Of a stretch of DNA of 64,000 nucleotides, positions 44,340 to 56,290 are shown in pieces. Made by a program: the position numbers and the translations under genes. The first letter of the stretch is position 1. Each line of letters begins with the position of its first letter. Origin of the DNA: Acanthosepion pharaonis (lineage: Eukaryota; Mollusca; Cephalopoda; Sepiida; Sepiidae); contig CAHIKZ030003496.1 in NCBI GenBank assembly GCA_903632075.3, forward strand, positions 1,738,501 through 1,802,500, in the 5' to 3' direction. Below the pieces are notes generated by a model. The model made no database searches, was not told the DNA's origin, and saw nothing but the letters and a program-made list of their open reading frames with translations.

Positions 44340-44600
44340 GACAGTTACGTGCTCCATACTTTTGGCCTTGTGCCACATCTAAGATTCGCTTTGGAAATCG
44401 CTGTTCATTTTCACTTTCAACGGCTGATCAACGCTTTGCAGGTTATTTAAATCGCTATTCAAAACAGTACGTTCATTTTCTTTTTTTATACTCACAGCGT
44501 TTCGAACTTTGCATCCTCAGGCCTTCTTCAGGTTTCGTCTGTTTTTGTACTCGACAACTTTCCCGGTAGATGCTGCTTCAGATAGCAATGCATATAATAA
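44340..44600. repeat. SINE fragment and hammerhead-like half-element
   Basis: 44345-44395 holds GTGCTCCATACTTTTGGCCT TGTGCCACATCTAAG, the SINE body also at 58170-58210. 44500-44550 on the minus strand reads ACCTGAAGAAGGCCTGAGGA TG...GTTCGAAACGCTGTGAGTA, another CTGAAGA...GAAAC half-element. Confidence 0.6.
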
Positions 44601-44729
44601 TCATAATTCCTCATCTTAAAATTACGACAAAAATTTAAACGCAATGTCAACAGTTATTTTCTGTCCTTTCGATATCTAGTTTTTTTTTTGTTTTTTTTTA
44701 TTGTTCTGGCTGATTAATCATGTTTTTTT

Positions 44730-45010
44730 TTATTCTTTCACACCCTGTAACCACCACCTCTGCGTGTTAGTGGTTTTGCTGCCTTGCTTGGGGTGAAATG
44801 ATTCCAAAATAAAATAAAATAAATAATAATCCTTATTTCACTAACGATCTTCAAAAATGTAAACACCTCAATCGCCATCTTCTGTCTTTCTGAATCCTAT
44901 TCTTTTATTGTCCTTTCTCCTCACTAACTTTTTTTCATTTTCTTTCATTCTCAGTAATCCCTTGCGTCTTAGTGGTATCATCACCATGCTTGGGGTGAAA
45001 TGATTTAAAA
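44730..45010 (+). mobile_element. Two LINE 3' ends in tandem
   Basis: 44730-44800 and 44831-45005 both end TTGGGGTGAAATGATT. The second begins with ATCTTCAAAAATGTAAACAC CTCAATCGCCATCTTCTGTC TTTCTGA, the last ORF codons and 3' UTR of the jockey/CR1-like family. The first is followed by an (AAAAT)n-like tail. Confidence 0.7.
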
Positions 45011-45179
45011 AAAATTTTTTTTTAATTATTTTTAAAAAATACGTTTTTTTTTGTTTTTCTTTTTTTTTTTTTAGTTGCTTAAGATTTAGTTAAAATCTAG
45101 TTAAATTTAAATAAGAGTTGCTTATAAAAACTCTCTCCAAGTAATAGGCTCAATAACTTTCTCAGAAAATCTTTCATTT

Positions 45180-45245
45180 GCCTCAGGTCTCAGATAAGAG
45201 ACTTTGGTAAAGAATTGGATGAAACGAGAAATCAGGAAAAGTGGA

Positions 45246-45277
<32 letters not shown>

Positions 45278-45510
45278 TAATAATAATATTCAAAAAGTTG
45301 TCAAAGTACAAGGGCCTTGAAATAGAAATCTCGAAAATGTGGCATATGGGAACATCAACAATCCCTGTTGTAGTTGGAGCCCTAGGACTGGTTGGAAAAG
45401 ATTGCAGTAGACTAATTGAAGGGATTCCTGGAAGTCCATGTCTCAAGGAGATACAAAAAATTGTTCTGACAAGTACAGCCCACACCTTACGAAGGGCTTT
45501 ATCTATGTAA
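45180..45510 (+). mobile_element. Non-LTR retrotransposon-like protein fragment split by (AAT)n
   Basis: Plus strand reads LDETRNQEKWK, an (AAT)n run, then KKLSKYKGLEIEISKMWHMG ... TIPVVVGALGLVG ... LIEGIPGSPCLKEIQKIVLT STAHTLRRALSM and a stop. This KY.DLEIE...MW....T..PVVVGALG motif is common at the C-terminus of retroelement proteins in aquatic animals. A second, damaged copy of the last residues lies at 45680-45730 after another (AAT)n run. The exact family is not certain. Confidence 0.6.
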
Positions 45511-45635
45511 TTTGATTCTAATTTTTTTTTTTTTTTTTTTTTTTTTTGTCAATGGAAAGTGTCATGACATCATTTCTAACCTTAGGTCCCTGGGCGGGAC
45601 CCGGAAAGAAATGTGTAAACGCCAGAAATCAAAAA

Positions 45636-45689
<54 letters not shown>

Positions 45690-45846
45690 AACAGCTCATA
45701 CATCACAAAGAGTTTTATCTATGTAAAATGTGGGATCTTATGGTTTTGGCGGTTTTTTGGTTTGTTTTTTTTTTTTGTTTTTTTTACAAAAACAATCAGT
45801 GGAAAATATCATGAAACCATTTCTGACCTATCTGTATTTTGCGCGA

Positions 45847-45978
45847 GAATGTACTTATAAGCCAAGCCCTGACCCATTTCCAGATTTTTTTGGAGTTCAA
45901 CCATGTGGACGTCGTAAAGAGCACATCCCGTGATTTGTCATATCCAATCAGGTTCCAGAAACCAATTATTTAATTTTA
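45847..45978. repeat. Left flank shared with 54415-54545
   Basis: GAATGTACTTATAAGCCAAG CC ... GTTCAACCATGTGGACGTCG ... CAGGTTCCAGAAACCAATTA TTTAATTTTAGAGCCG leads into the first 133-bp unit. The same lead-in occurs at 54415-54545 before the solitary unit. The monomer therefore belongs to a larger dispersed sequence. Confidence 0.85.
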
Positions 45979-48900
45979 GAGCCGTGTTTGTACAGAATTT
46001 CATTTTTTGCATTTACTGAATTTAGTAAGATTTCTTTGTAGGTGTCTCTTACTTGACTTATTGGCCATAAAATAAAGTTTATATCCATCCCCGTGTTTGT
46101 ACAGAATTTAAGGGATTTTTTTGCATTACCAATTAGGATTTCTTTTTGTCTCTTAGGTGTTTGTGCACTTGACTTATTTAGTTTATATCCTTTAGAGCCG
46201 TGTTTGTACAGAATTGTAAAGATTTTTTTTGCATTTACTGAATTTAGTAAGATTTCTTTGTAGGTGTCTCTTACTTGTTTGTGCTTCACTTATTGGCCAT
46301 AAAATATAGGAGTTTATATCCTATCCTAGAGCCGTGTTTGTACAGAATTGTAAAGATTTTTGCATTTACTGAATTTAGTAAATTTCTTTGTAGGTGTCTC
46401 TTACTTGTTTGTGCTTCACTTATTGGCCATAAAATATAGGAGTTTATATCCTATCCTAGAGCCGTGTTTGTACAGAATTGTATTTTTTTTTTTTGCATTT
46501 ACTGAATTTAGTAAGATTTCTTTGTAGGTGTCTCTTACTTGTTTGTGCTTCACTTATTGGCCATAAAATATAGGAGTTTATATCCTATCCTAAAGCCGTG
46601 TTTGTACAGAATTGTAAAGATTTTTTTTGCATTTACTGAATTTAGTAAGATTTCTTTGTAGGTGTCTCTTACTTGTTTGTGCTTCACTTATTGGCCATAA
46701 AATATAGGAGTTTATATCCTATCCTAGAGCCGTGTTTGTACAGAATTGTAAAGATTTTTTTGCATTTACTGAATTTAGTAAGATTTCTTTGTAGGTGTCT
46801 CTTACTTGTTTGTGCTTCACTTATTGGCCATAAAATATAGGAGTTTATATCCTATCCTAGAGCCGTGTTTGTACAGAATTGTAAATTTTTTTTTGCATTT
46901 ACTGAATTTAGTAAGATTTCTTTGTAGGTGTCTCTTATTTGTTTGTGCATTATTGGCCATAAATATAGGAGTTTTATATATCCTAGAGCCGTGTTTGTAC
47001 AGAATTGTAAAAGATTTTTTTTGCATTGACTGAATTTAGTAAGATTTCTTTTGTAGGTGTCTCTTACTTGTTTGTGCTTCACTTATTGGCCATAAATATA
47101 GGAGTTTATATCCTATCCTAAAGCCGTGTTTGTACAGAATTGTAAAGATTTTTTTTGCATTTACTGAATTTAGTAAGATTTCTTTGTAGGTGTCTCTTAC
47201 TTGTTTGTGCTTCACTTATTGGCCATAAAATATAGGAGTTTATATCCTATCCTAGAGCCGTGTTTGTACAGAATTGTAAAGATTTTTTTGCATTGACTGA
47301 ATTTAGTAAGATTTCTTTGTAGGTGTCTCTTACTTGTTTGTGCTTCACTTATTGGCCATAAAATATAGGAGTTTATATCCTATCCTAGAGCCGTGTTTGT
47401 ACAGAATTGTAAAAGATTTTTTTTGCATTGACTGAATTTAGTAAGATTTCTTTGTAGGTGTCTCTTACTTGTTTGTGCTTCACTTATTGGCCATAAAATA
47501 TAGGAGTTTATATCCTATCCTAGAGCCGTGTTTGTACAGAATTGTAAAGATTTTTTTGCATTGACTGAATTTAGTAAGATTTCTTTGTAGGTTTCTCTTA
47601 CTTGTTTGTGCTTCACTTATTGGCCATAAAATATAGGAGTTTATATCCTATCCTAGAGCCGTGTTTGTACAGAATTGTAAAGATTTTTTTGCATTTACTG
47701 AATTTAGTAAGATTTCTTTGTAGGTGTCTCTTACTTGTTTGTGCTTCCTTATTGGCCATAAAATATAGGAGTTTATATCCTATCCTAGAGCCGTGTTTGT
47801 ACAGAATTGTAAAGATTTTTTGCATTTACTGAATTTAGTAAGATTTCTTTGTAGGTGTCTCTTACTTGTTTGTGCTTCACTTATTGGCCATAAAATATAG
47901 GAGTTTATATCCTATCCTAGAGCCGTGTTTGTACAGAATTGTAAAGATTTTTTTGCATTTACTGAATTTAGTAAGATTTCTTTGTAGGTGTCTCTTACTT
48001 GTTTGTGCTTCACTTATTGGCCATAAAATATAGGAGTTTTATCCTATCCTAAAGCCGTGTTTGTACAGAATTGTAAAAGATTTTTTTGCATTTACTGAAT
48101 TTAGTAAGATTTCTTTGTAGGTGTCTCTTACTTGTTTGTGCTTCACTTATTGGCCATAAAATATAGGAGTTTATATTATCCTAAAGCCGTGTTTGTACAG
48201 AATTGTAAAGATTTTTTTTGCATTTACTGAATTTAGTAAGATTTCTTTGTAGGTGTCTCTTACTTGTTTGTGCTTCACTTATTGGCCATAAAATATAGGA
48301 GTTTATATCCTATCCTAGAGCCGTGTTTGTACAGAATTGTAAAGATTTTTTTGCATTTACTGAATTTAGTAAGATTTCTTTGTAGGTGTCTCTTACTTGT
48401 TTGTGCTTCACTTATTTATAAAAATATAGGAGTTTATATCCTATCCTAGAGCCGTGTTTGTACAGAATTAAAGATTTTTTTGCATTTACTGAATTTAGTA
48501 AGATTTCTTTTAGGTGTCTCTTACTTGTTTGTGCTTCACTTATTGGCCATAAAATATAGGAGTTTATATCCTATCCTAGAGCCGTGTTTGTACAGAATTG
48601 TAAAGATTTTTTTTGCATTTACTGAATTTAGTAAGATTTCTTTGTAGGTGTCTCTTACTTGTTTGTGCTTCACTTATTGGCCATAAAAATATAGGAGTTT
48701 ATATCCTATCCTAGAGCCGTGTTTGTACAGAATTGTAAAGATTTTTTTTGCATTTACTGAATTTAGTAAGATTTCTTTGTAGGTGTCTCTTACTTGTTTG
48801 TGCTTCACTTATTGGCCATAAAATATAGGAGTTTATATCCTATCCTAGAGCCGTGTTTGTACAGAATTGTAAAATTTTTTTTGCATTGACTGAATTTAGT

Positions 48901-51900
48901 AAGATTTCTTTGTAGGTGTCTCTTACTTGTTTGTGCTTCACTTATTGGCCATAAAATATAGGAGTTTATATCCTATCCTAGAGCCGTGTTTGTACAGAAT
49001 TGTAAAAGATTTTTTTTGCATTGACTGAATTTAGTAAGATTTCTTTGTAGGTTTCTTACTTGTTTGTGCTTCACTTATTGGCCATAAAATATAGGAGTTT
49101 ATATCCTATCCTAGAGCCGTGTTTGTACAGAATTGTAAAGATTTTTTGCATTTACTGAATTTAGTAAGATTTCTTTGTAGGTGTCTCTTACTTGTTTGTG
49201 CTTCACTTATTGGCCATAAAATATAGGAGTTTATATCCTATCCTAGAGCCGTGTTTGTACAGAATTGTAAAAGATTTTTTTGCATTTACTGAATTTAGTA
49301 AGATTTCTTTGTAGGTGTCTCTTACTTGTTTGTGCTTCACTTATTGGCCATAAAATATAGATTTTTGAGTTTATATCCTATCCTAGAGCCGTGTTTGTAC
49401 AGAATTGTAAAGATTTTTTGCATTTACTGAATTTAGTAAGATTTCTTTGTAGGTGTCTCTTACTTGTTTGTGCTTCACTTATTGGCCATAAAATATAGGG
49501 TTTATATCCTATCCTAGAGCCGTGTTTGTACAGAATTGTAAAGATTTTTTTTTGCATTGACTGAATTTAGTAAGATTTCTTTGTAGGTGTCTCTTACTTG
49601 TTTGTGCTTCACTTATTGGCCATAAAATATAGGAGTTTATATCCTATCCTAGAGCCGTGTTTGTACAGAATTGTAAAGACTTTTTTTTGCATTGACTGAA
49701 TTTAGTAAGATTTCTTTGTAGGTGTCTCTTACTTGTTTGTGCTTCACTTATTGGCCATAAAATATAGGAGTTTATATTATTGGCCATAAAATATGGAGGA
49801 GTTTATATCCTATCCTATAGAGCCGTGTTTGTACAGAATTGTAAAAGATTTTTTTGCATTGACTGAATTTAGTAAGATTTCTTTGTAGGTTTCTCTAGAG
49901 CCGTACTTGTTTGTGCTTCACTTATTGGCCATAAAATATAGGAGTTTATATCCTATCCTAGAGAGTACAGAATTGTAAAGATTTTTTTGCATTTACTGAA
50001 TTTAGTAAGATTTCTTTGTAGGTGTCTCTTACTTGTTTGTGCTTCACTTATTGGCCATAAAAATATAGGAGTTTATATCCTATCCTAGAGCCGTGTTTGT
50101 ACAGAATTGTAAAGATTTTTTTGCATTTACTGAATTTAGTAAGATTTCTTTGTAGGTGTCTCTTACTTGTTTGTGCTTCACTTATTGGCCATAAAATATA
50201 GGAGTTTATATCCTATCCTAAAGAGCCGTGTTTGTACAGAATTGTAAAGATTTTTTTGCATTTACTGAATTTAGTAAGATTTCTTTGTAGGTGTCTCTTA
50301 CTTGTTTGTGCTTCACTTATTGGCCATAAAATATAGGAGTTTATATCCTATCCTAAAGCCGTGTTTGTACAGAATTGTAAAAGATTTTTTTGCATTTACT
50401 GAATTTAGTAAGATTTCTTTGTAGGTGTCTCTTACTTGTTTGTGCTTCACTTATTGGCCATAAAATATAGGGAGTTTATATCCTATCCTAAAGCCGTGTT
50501 TGTACAGAATTGTAAAAGATTTTTTGCATTTACTGAATTTAGTAAGATTTCTTTGTAGGTGTCTCTTACTTGTTTGTGCTTCACTTATTGGCCATAAAAT
50601 ATAGGAGTTTATATCCTATCCTAGAGCCGTGTTTGTACAGAATTGTAAAGATTTTTTTGCATTTACTGAATTTAGTAAGATTTCTAGGTGTCTCTTACTT
50701 GTTTGTGCTTCACTTATTGGCCATAAAAATATAGGAGTTTGAATACAGAATTGTAAAGCCGAATTTGTGTTTGTAAAATGGTAAAATAAGAGTTTATATT
50801 GCATCCTAGAGCTGAATTTGTACAGAATTGTAAAGATTTTTTGCATTGACTGAATTTAGTAAGATTTCTTTGTAGGTGTCTCTTACTTGTTTGTGCTTAC
50901 TTATTGGCCATAAAATATAGGAGTTTATATCCTATCCTAGAGCCGTGTTTGTACGAATTGTAAAGATTTTTTTATTGACTGAATTTAGTAAGATTTCTTT
51001 GTAGGTGTCTCTTACTTGTTTGTGCTTCACTTATTGGCCATAAAATATAGGAGTTTATATCCTATCCTAGAGCCGTGTTTGTACAGAATTGTAAAGATTT
51101 TTTTTGCATTTACTGAATTTAGTAAAGATTTCTGAATTTTTGTAGGTGTCTCTTACTTGTTTGTGCTTCACTTATTGGCCATAAAATATAGGAGTTTATA
51201 TCCTATCCTAGAGCCGTGTTTGTACAGAATTGTAAAGATTTTTTTTGCATTTACTGAATTTAGTAAGAAGGTGTCTCTTACTTGTTTGTGCTTCTTATTG
51301 GCCATAAAATATAGGGTTTATATCCTATCCTAGAGCCGTGTTTGTACAGAATTTAAAGATTTTTTTGCATTTACTGAATTTAGTAAGATTTCTTTGTAGG
51401 TGTCTCTTACTTGTTTGTGCTTCACTTATTGGCCATAAAATATAGGAGTTTATATCCTATCCTAGAGCCGTGTTTGTACAGAATTGTAAAGATTTTTTTG
51501 CATTTACTGAATTTAGTAAGATTTCTTTGTAGGTGTCTCTTACTTGTTTGTGCTTCACTTATTGGCCATAAAATATAGGAGTTTATATCCTATCCTAAAG
51601 CCGTGTTTGTACAGAATTGTAAAATTTTTTTTGCATTTACTGAATTTAGTAAGATTTCTTTGTAGGTGTCTCTTACTTGTTTGTGCTTCACTTATTGGCC
51701 ATAAAATATAGGAGTTTATATCCTATCCTAAAGCCGTGTTTGTACAGAATTGTAAAGATTTTTTTGCATTTACTGAATTTAGTAAGATTTCTTTGTAGGT
51801 GTCTCTTACTTGTTTGTGCTTCACTTATTGGCCATAAAATATAGGAGTTTATATCCTATCCTAAAGCCGTGTTTGTACAGAATTGTAAAGATTTTTTTTG

Positions 51901-52800
51901 CATTTACTGAATTTAGTAAGATTTCTTTGTAGGTGTCTCTTACTTGTTTGTGCTTCACTTATTGGCCATAAAATATAGGAGTTTATATCCTATCCTAAAG
52001 CCGTGTTTGTACAGAATTGTAAAGATTTTTTTGCATTTACTGAATTTAGTAAGATTTCTTTTGTAGGTGTCTCTTACTTGTTTGTGCTTCACTTATTGGC
52101 CATAAAATATAGGAGTTTATATCCCATCCTAAAGCCGTGTTTGTACAGAATTGTAAAGATTTTTTTGCATTTACTGAATTTAGTGAATTTATTGGCCATA
52201 AAATATAGGAGTTTATATCCTATCCTAGAGCCGTGTTTGTACAGAATTGTAAAGATTTTTTTTGCATTTACTGAATTTAGTAAGATTTCTTTGTAGGTGT
52301 CTCTTACTTGTTTGTGCTTCACTTATTGGCCATAAAATATAGGAGTTTATATCCTATCCTAAAGCCGTGTTTGTACAGAATTGTAAAGATTTTTTGCATT
52401 TACTGAATTTAGTAAGATTTCTTTTGTAGGTGTCTCTTACTTGTTTGTGCTTCACTTATTGGCCATAAAATATAGGAGTTTATATCCTATCCTAGAGCCG
52501 TGTTTGTACAGAATTGTAAAGATTTTTTTTGCATTTACTGAATTTAGTAAGATTTCTTTGTAGGTGTCTCTTACTTGTTTGTGCTTCACTTATTGGCCAT
52601 AAAATATAGGAGTTTATATCCTATCCTAAAGCCGTGTTTGTACAGAATTGTAAAGATTTTTTGCATTTACTGAATTTAGTAAGATTTCTTTGTAGGTGTC
52701 TCTTACTTGTTTGTGCTTCACTTATTGGCCATAAAATATAGGAGTTTATATCCTATCCTAGAGCCGTGTTTGTACAGAATTGTAAAGATTTTTGTATCTA
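45978..52800. repeat. 133-bp satellite, about 51 copies
   Basis: Head-to-tail units: AGAGCCGTGTTTGTACAGAA TTGTAAAGATTTTTTT, GCATTTACTGAATTTAGTAA GATTTCTTTGTAGGTGTCTC TTACTTGTTTGTGCTTCACT TATTGGCCATAAAATATAGG AGTTTATATCCTATCCT. Spacing between AGCCG starts is 133-135 bp in most cases. Variants include AAAGCCG for AGAGCCG and GCATTGACTG for GCATTTACTG. The left end (45978-46320) and the stretches around 49780-49960 and 50680-50830 are disordered. On the minus strand, the direction of protease transcription, each unit contains ACAA|GTAAGAG, a good 5'-splice-site match. Confidence 0.95.
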
Positions 52801-52930
52801 CTGAATTTAATAAGATTTCTTTGTCCCTGGTTAGGATCCGCCATAAAATGTTTATAATCCTAGATACAGAATTGTATTTTTGTATCTAGATTTCTTTGTC
52901 CCTGGTTAGGATCCGAAATGAAATGTGTAT
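52800..52930. repeat. Degenerate right edge of the satellite
   Basis: TTTGTCCCTGGTTAGGATCC appears twice (about 52823 and 52898) with broken unit pieces (GATACAGAATTGTATTTTTG) between. It marks decayed satellite or the original flank. Confidence 0.6.
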
Positions 52931-53351
52931 ACGTTGTAACCTAGAGAGGGTTACTGAATGAGGAATAACCAAAATGGAGGTTAGACATGAAATGATAATC
53001 TTTATAACATCAACAAAATACAATACTCGCCAGCGGCGTGAAGTAGGTAAACCACTGCTAGTGCTAGACTATTTAGATTGCATATTACCTCCACTTACAA
53101 TAGTGTCCAACGTATTTATGCGGATTGGGACATAGGTACGGGTATATAACAGCATACTATAGAAAATCATGGGAAATAATAATAATAATAATAAAGAATT
53201 TTGGTCCATCGCAGAGATGCCCAGTCATGTTGGATGTATTTTACATTAATTTTGGAATATGGCTACGAGAAATGATTATGAATTACGTTCAAAGCGATTT
53301 ACGACAAAACTACCTCGAAAATTGTTTCTCCAGATACAGAAATCAACTCAC

Positions 53352-53485
53352 CCGGCAAGGACCAACACGGCCATCACCAACACAAATGTGATTCCGATGA
53401 GCATAAATTGCCCAGTTTCTTTGACATTCTGGAAGGCTAGTGATTTGAACCTGCAATTCGTTCAGCACGTATTTCTTCGCTGTTC
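53352..53485 (-). CDS. Serine protease exon (170-190 loop region)
   Basis: The 134-base exon lies between a TTATTGTCAG acceptor and a CGG|GTGAGT donor. Reading in phase 1 it completes the Gly codon begun in the previous exon, then gives TAKKYVLNELQVQITSLPEC ... HICVGDGRVGPCR. Cysteines match Cys168, Cys182 and Cys191. The loop between Cys182 and Cys191 is shorter than usual, and the position before Cys191 is Pro with Gly at 189. It ends in phase 0 directly before GDSGG, as in many S1 genes. Overlapping plus-strand frames here are antisense artefacts. Confidence 0.9.
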
Positions 53486-53737
53486 CTGACAATAAAAAAA
53501 GTCAGAAGTTTAAATTAATTTTATGATCATTTAGTACATTCATTTGTTTCTAAAATATTCACAACGGTTAAAGGCATGTAACCTTCATTCTCAGATAATT
53601 ATTTTCTCTTTTTAAAAAAAATATATCATGGTTGACTTGCTTATAACAAACGCGTAATTGTTAGTAGAAGTGAATTTCTGTGCAGCATACAGTAATTCTT
53701 CGAAATTGCCCAAACTTGTCAATACCGCTAGGTGGCG

Positions 53738-53860
53738 TTGTACATGATGTCCCAGAATTAACTATTTCAGTGGAATTAGACAATTGTTTTAAAAACTCGC
53801 TTTTATTTTTGTCCATCATGTTTAATATGCGTTAGAAGTGTGTGGCGTCAGTCTACTCGG
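53738..53860. mobile_element. Solo mariner-like end
   Basis: TGTCCCAGAATTAACTATTT CAGTGGAATTAGACAATTGT and ATGCGTTAGAAGTGTG match the left end of the element at 54997-55578. Confidence 0.6.
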
Positions 53861-54414
53861 ACTTTAGATCGAAAAATAAAATCCGAGTATATGTCCACAA
53901 ATACAACACAAAATAATAAACAACGCGAGGAAATTATCTTTGCAGAAAAAGAAAAAGACCAATCTAAATATGGCAATAACATTTATACAGTAGATACATG
54001 TATTTACATATTAGAATTCAATTGTCTTTGTTGTGGCCATGAAGAAACCAATAGTTCAAATATTTAAAATGATTTGTCGCAAGTGAGTCTGAAAAGTTCG
54101 AAATGATATGTACGCCAACATATGTGTGTGAGAGTGAAGCACATGCTAATGAAATATGTTTGTCACTGCAGACTGATTGCATGCGATAGCAGCGATTTCA
54201 AAACACAATGAACAAAGAGAGGATACGAGACTTTCGTCGTGGCGTTGTATGTAGAAAAATCATCGCTGACCGACGCTTTGTCATGGTACGTGTGACGTTA
54301 TTGTTAATTGAGGTTGGTCTGGCTCGCTGTTCCGTTTCAGATCTGGTCCTGACTGTGGCTGACGAGCCGATTTTATGGCTTATGGCGAGTAGGTGATCGG
54401 CTCGCGAATCGCAG

Positions 54415-54675
54415 GAATGTACATGTAAGCCAAGTCCTGATCTATTTCCAGATCTTTTGTAGTTCAACCGTGTGGACGTCGTAGAGAGCACATTCCGAGA
54501 CTTGTCATATCCACTCAGGTTCCAGAAACCAATTATTTAATTTTAGAGCCGTGTTTGTACAGAATTGTAAAGATTTTTTTGCATTTACTGAATTTAGTAA
54601 GATTTCTTTGTAGGTGTCTCTTACTTGTTTGTGCTTCACTTATTGGCTATAAAATATAGGAGTTTATATCCTATA
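54415..54675. repeat. Solitary 133-bp satellite unit with its flank
   Basis: 54415-54545 repeats the left flank of the big array. 54545-54674 is one full unit (AGAGCCGTGTTTGTACAGAA ... AGGAGTTTATATCCTAT), with TTGGCTATAAAATATAGG in place of TTGGCCATAAAATATAGG. It lies in the same orientation as the array, about 1.6 kb from its edge, with the middle protease exon between them. Confidence 0.9.
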
Positions 54676-54897
54676 AGTAAAATAATTGTAGACTTTATTT
54701 GAGGGCTTCTTGATTTCTTCAATTAGTTGACGACTCGATTCATATTGACGCCCCCACTATTTTTTTTTTTTTTCGGGGCGGTAATTTAAGTAAATAAAGC
54801 CAGTTTTGTATGTTTGTCTACGTGACTCTATTCAAAACAGGGATCAACAACTCCTTAAGTAATTTTATAAAAATAAATATTTAAAAATGTTCTCAAC

Positions 54898-54917
54898 TTA
54901 TATATATATATATATAT

Positions 54918-54956
<39 letters not shown>

Positions 54957-54996
54957 CATATATGTGTGTGTGTGTGTGTGTGTGTGCGCGCGCACA
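54898..54996. repeat. (TA)n(GATA)n(TG)n microsatellite
   Basis: TA run, then GATA tetranucleotides, then TG and a CG-containing alternating purine-pyrimidine stretch (GTGCGCGCGCACACACGCGT). Confidence 0.9.
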
Positions 54997-55578
54997 CACG
55001 CGTGTAGGGTATCTCAGAATGAACTATTTCAGTAAAATTGGACAATTTTTTAAAAACTCCCATTTACTTTTATTTATCATGTTCAGTATGCGTTAGAAGT
55101 GTATAAATTTCTAATTTTGTTTATAATTTTTACAATTTATTTTCTAATTTTATTTGCATTCCCTTTCAGGACCCTTATTAATAATGAATAAATAAGAGCT
55201 CATCTTTGTTGAAACTCCCCCACCGGATTTCTTTACACGGGGTTTCCTATGCCCAAAGGTTTATCGCCAAAATATCAATAGTTGAGGTGAGCTTAAAGAA
55301 AGCATTCAGTAAGCATTGCAGGGGAGATAACTCCGGAAATGCTTCAAAATGTGTTTCGCAACGCTAAGGATAGATTTGAAACTTGCAGCAACACAGACGG
55401 AGGACATGTTGAACATTTTCAATGAAGTTTTGACGTCAGATTTATAAATCTGTTTGTTTTATATAATAATTAAGTAATAAACATAAAATTGTGTCAGTTT
55501 TTTTTTGTTTTTTTTTTGTTTTTTTTTAAGTTTGACCGATTTCATTGAAACAGATAATTAATTCCGGGACACCCTCTA
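54997..55578 (+). mobile_element. Deleted Tc1/mariner-like element with transposase remnant
   Basis: The left end TAGGGTATCTCAGAATGAAC TATTTCAGTAAAATTGG is inverted at the right (CATTGAAACAGATAATTAAT TCCGGGACACCCTCTA). In between, the plus strand at 55330-55420 reads ITPEMLQNVFRNAKDRFETC SNTDGGHVEHFQ and a stop, the usual C-terminus of an IS630/mariner transposase. Most of the transposase is deleted. Solo left end at 53738. Confidence 0.75.
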
Positions 55579-55612
55579 TACATCAGTATAAAAGGAAAAG
55601 GCACACTCTTCT

Positions 55613-55651
55613 TTCTTTCTCTCTCTCTCTCACTCACTCTCCCCCTTCAAG

Positions 55652-55687
<36 letters not shown>

Positions 55688-55691
55688 TCTT

Positions 55692-55725
<34 letters not shown>

Positions 55726-55744
55726 TCTCTCTCTCTCACACACA

Positions 55745-55793
<49 letters not shown>

Positions 55794-55800
55794 CTCTCCT
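55613..55800. repeat. (CT)n/(CA)n microsatellite
   Basis: Alternating CT and CA blocks on the plus strand. Confidence 0.9.
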
Positions 55801-55974
55801 TTCTCTTTTTGTCCACAGGATGCCGAAGTAACAGAGCGTGCTTTCAAGCCCACATACGTACCACATGTCACGTACACCATCCTATTCCCTGTTCATAAAA
55901 TCCTCACGCGACCACAAGAATGTATCTCAGTTCAATAAAGGAGACAAAACAGCTACAAACTGGGTTCCCGTAAC

Positions 55975-56115
55975 AAGTTGGTACCAATGACGTGCAGAGG
56001 TTTGGTAATGCTCAGGGCCAACTCCTTGCTTGTATGGCGCTAAAGCTCTTTGATTAGATGCCCACCCAATATGGATGCCCGGTGCCGTCGCACCCTCAGC
56101 CCCCTCTTTTGCATG
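55975..56115 (+). repeat. Dispersed repeat fragment
   Basis: TGCAGAGGTTTGGTAATGCT, CAATATGGATGCCCGGTGCC GTCGCACCCTC and TGCATGCTACTTGTTGG parallel 57150-57430 with deletions. Confidence 0.6.
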
Positions 56116-56214
56116 CTACTTGTTGGTACCCTAATATGTTTACATTTTTTTTCAAAGAAACATATTGCCATTCACTTTCTCGTCTACAGTAGAAGGTTAA
56201 TACTTTGTTCAAGA

Positions 56215-56259
56215 ATAAAATTCTCTTTCTCCTCCTATCTCTCTTCCTTTCTCTCTCTA

Positions 56260-56290
<31 letters not shown>

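Larger units (their letters stand above)
44036..53351 (-). other. Last intron of the serine protease gene
   Basis: About 9.3 kb between the GTGAGT donor at 53351-53346 and the TTGTAG acceptor at 44036. It contains a hAT-like MITE end, LINE 3' ends, an (AAT)n-rich LINE fragment and the 6.8-kb 133-bp satellite. No further protease exon is needed or seen between the flanking exons. Confidence 0.8.

Noticed and set aside
46806..52322. Many 60-100 codon ORFs on both strands
   Set aside because: They repeat with the 133-bp satellite and change frame with its indels.
53125..53489. Plus-strand ORFs of 76 and 88 codons
   Set aside because: They overlap antisense the protease exon at 53485-53352, which has matching splice sites and conserved residues on the minus strand.
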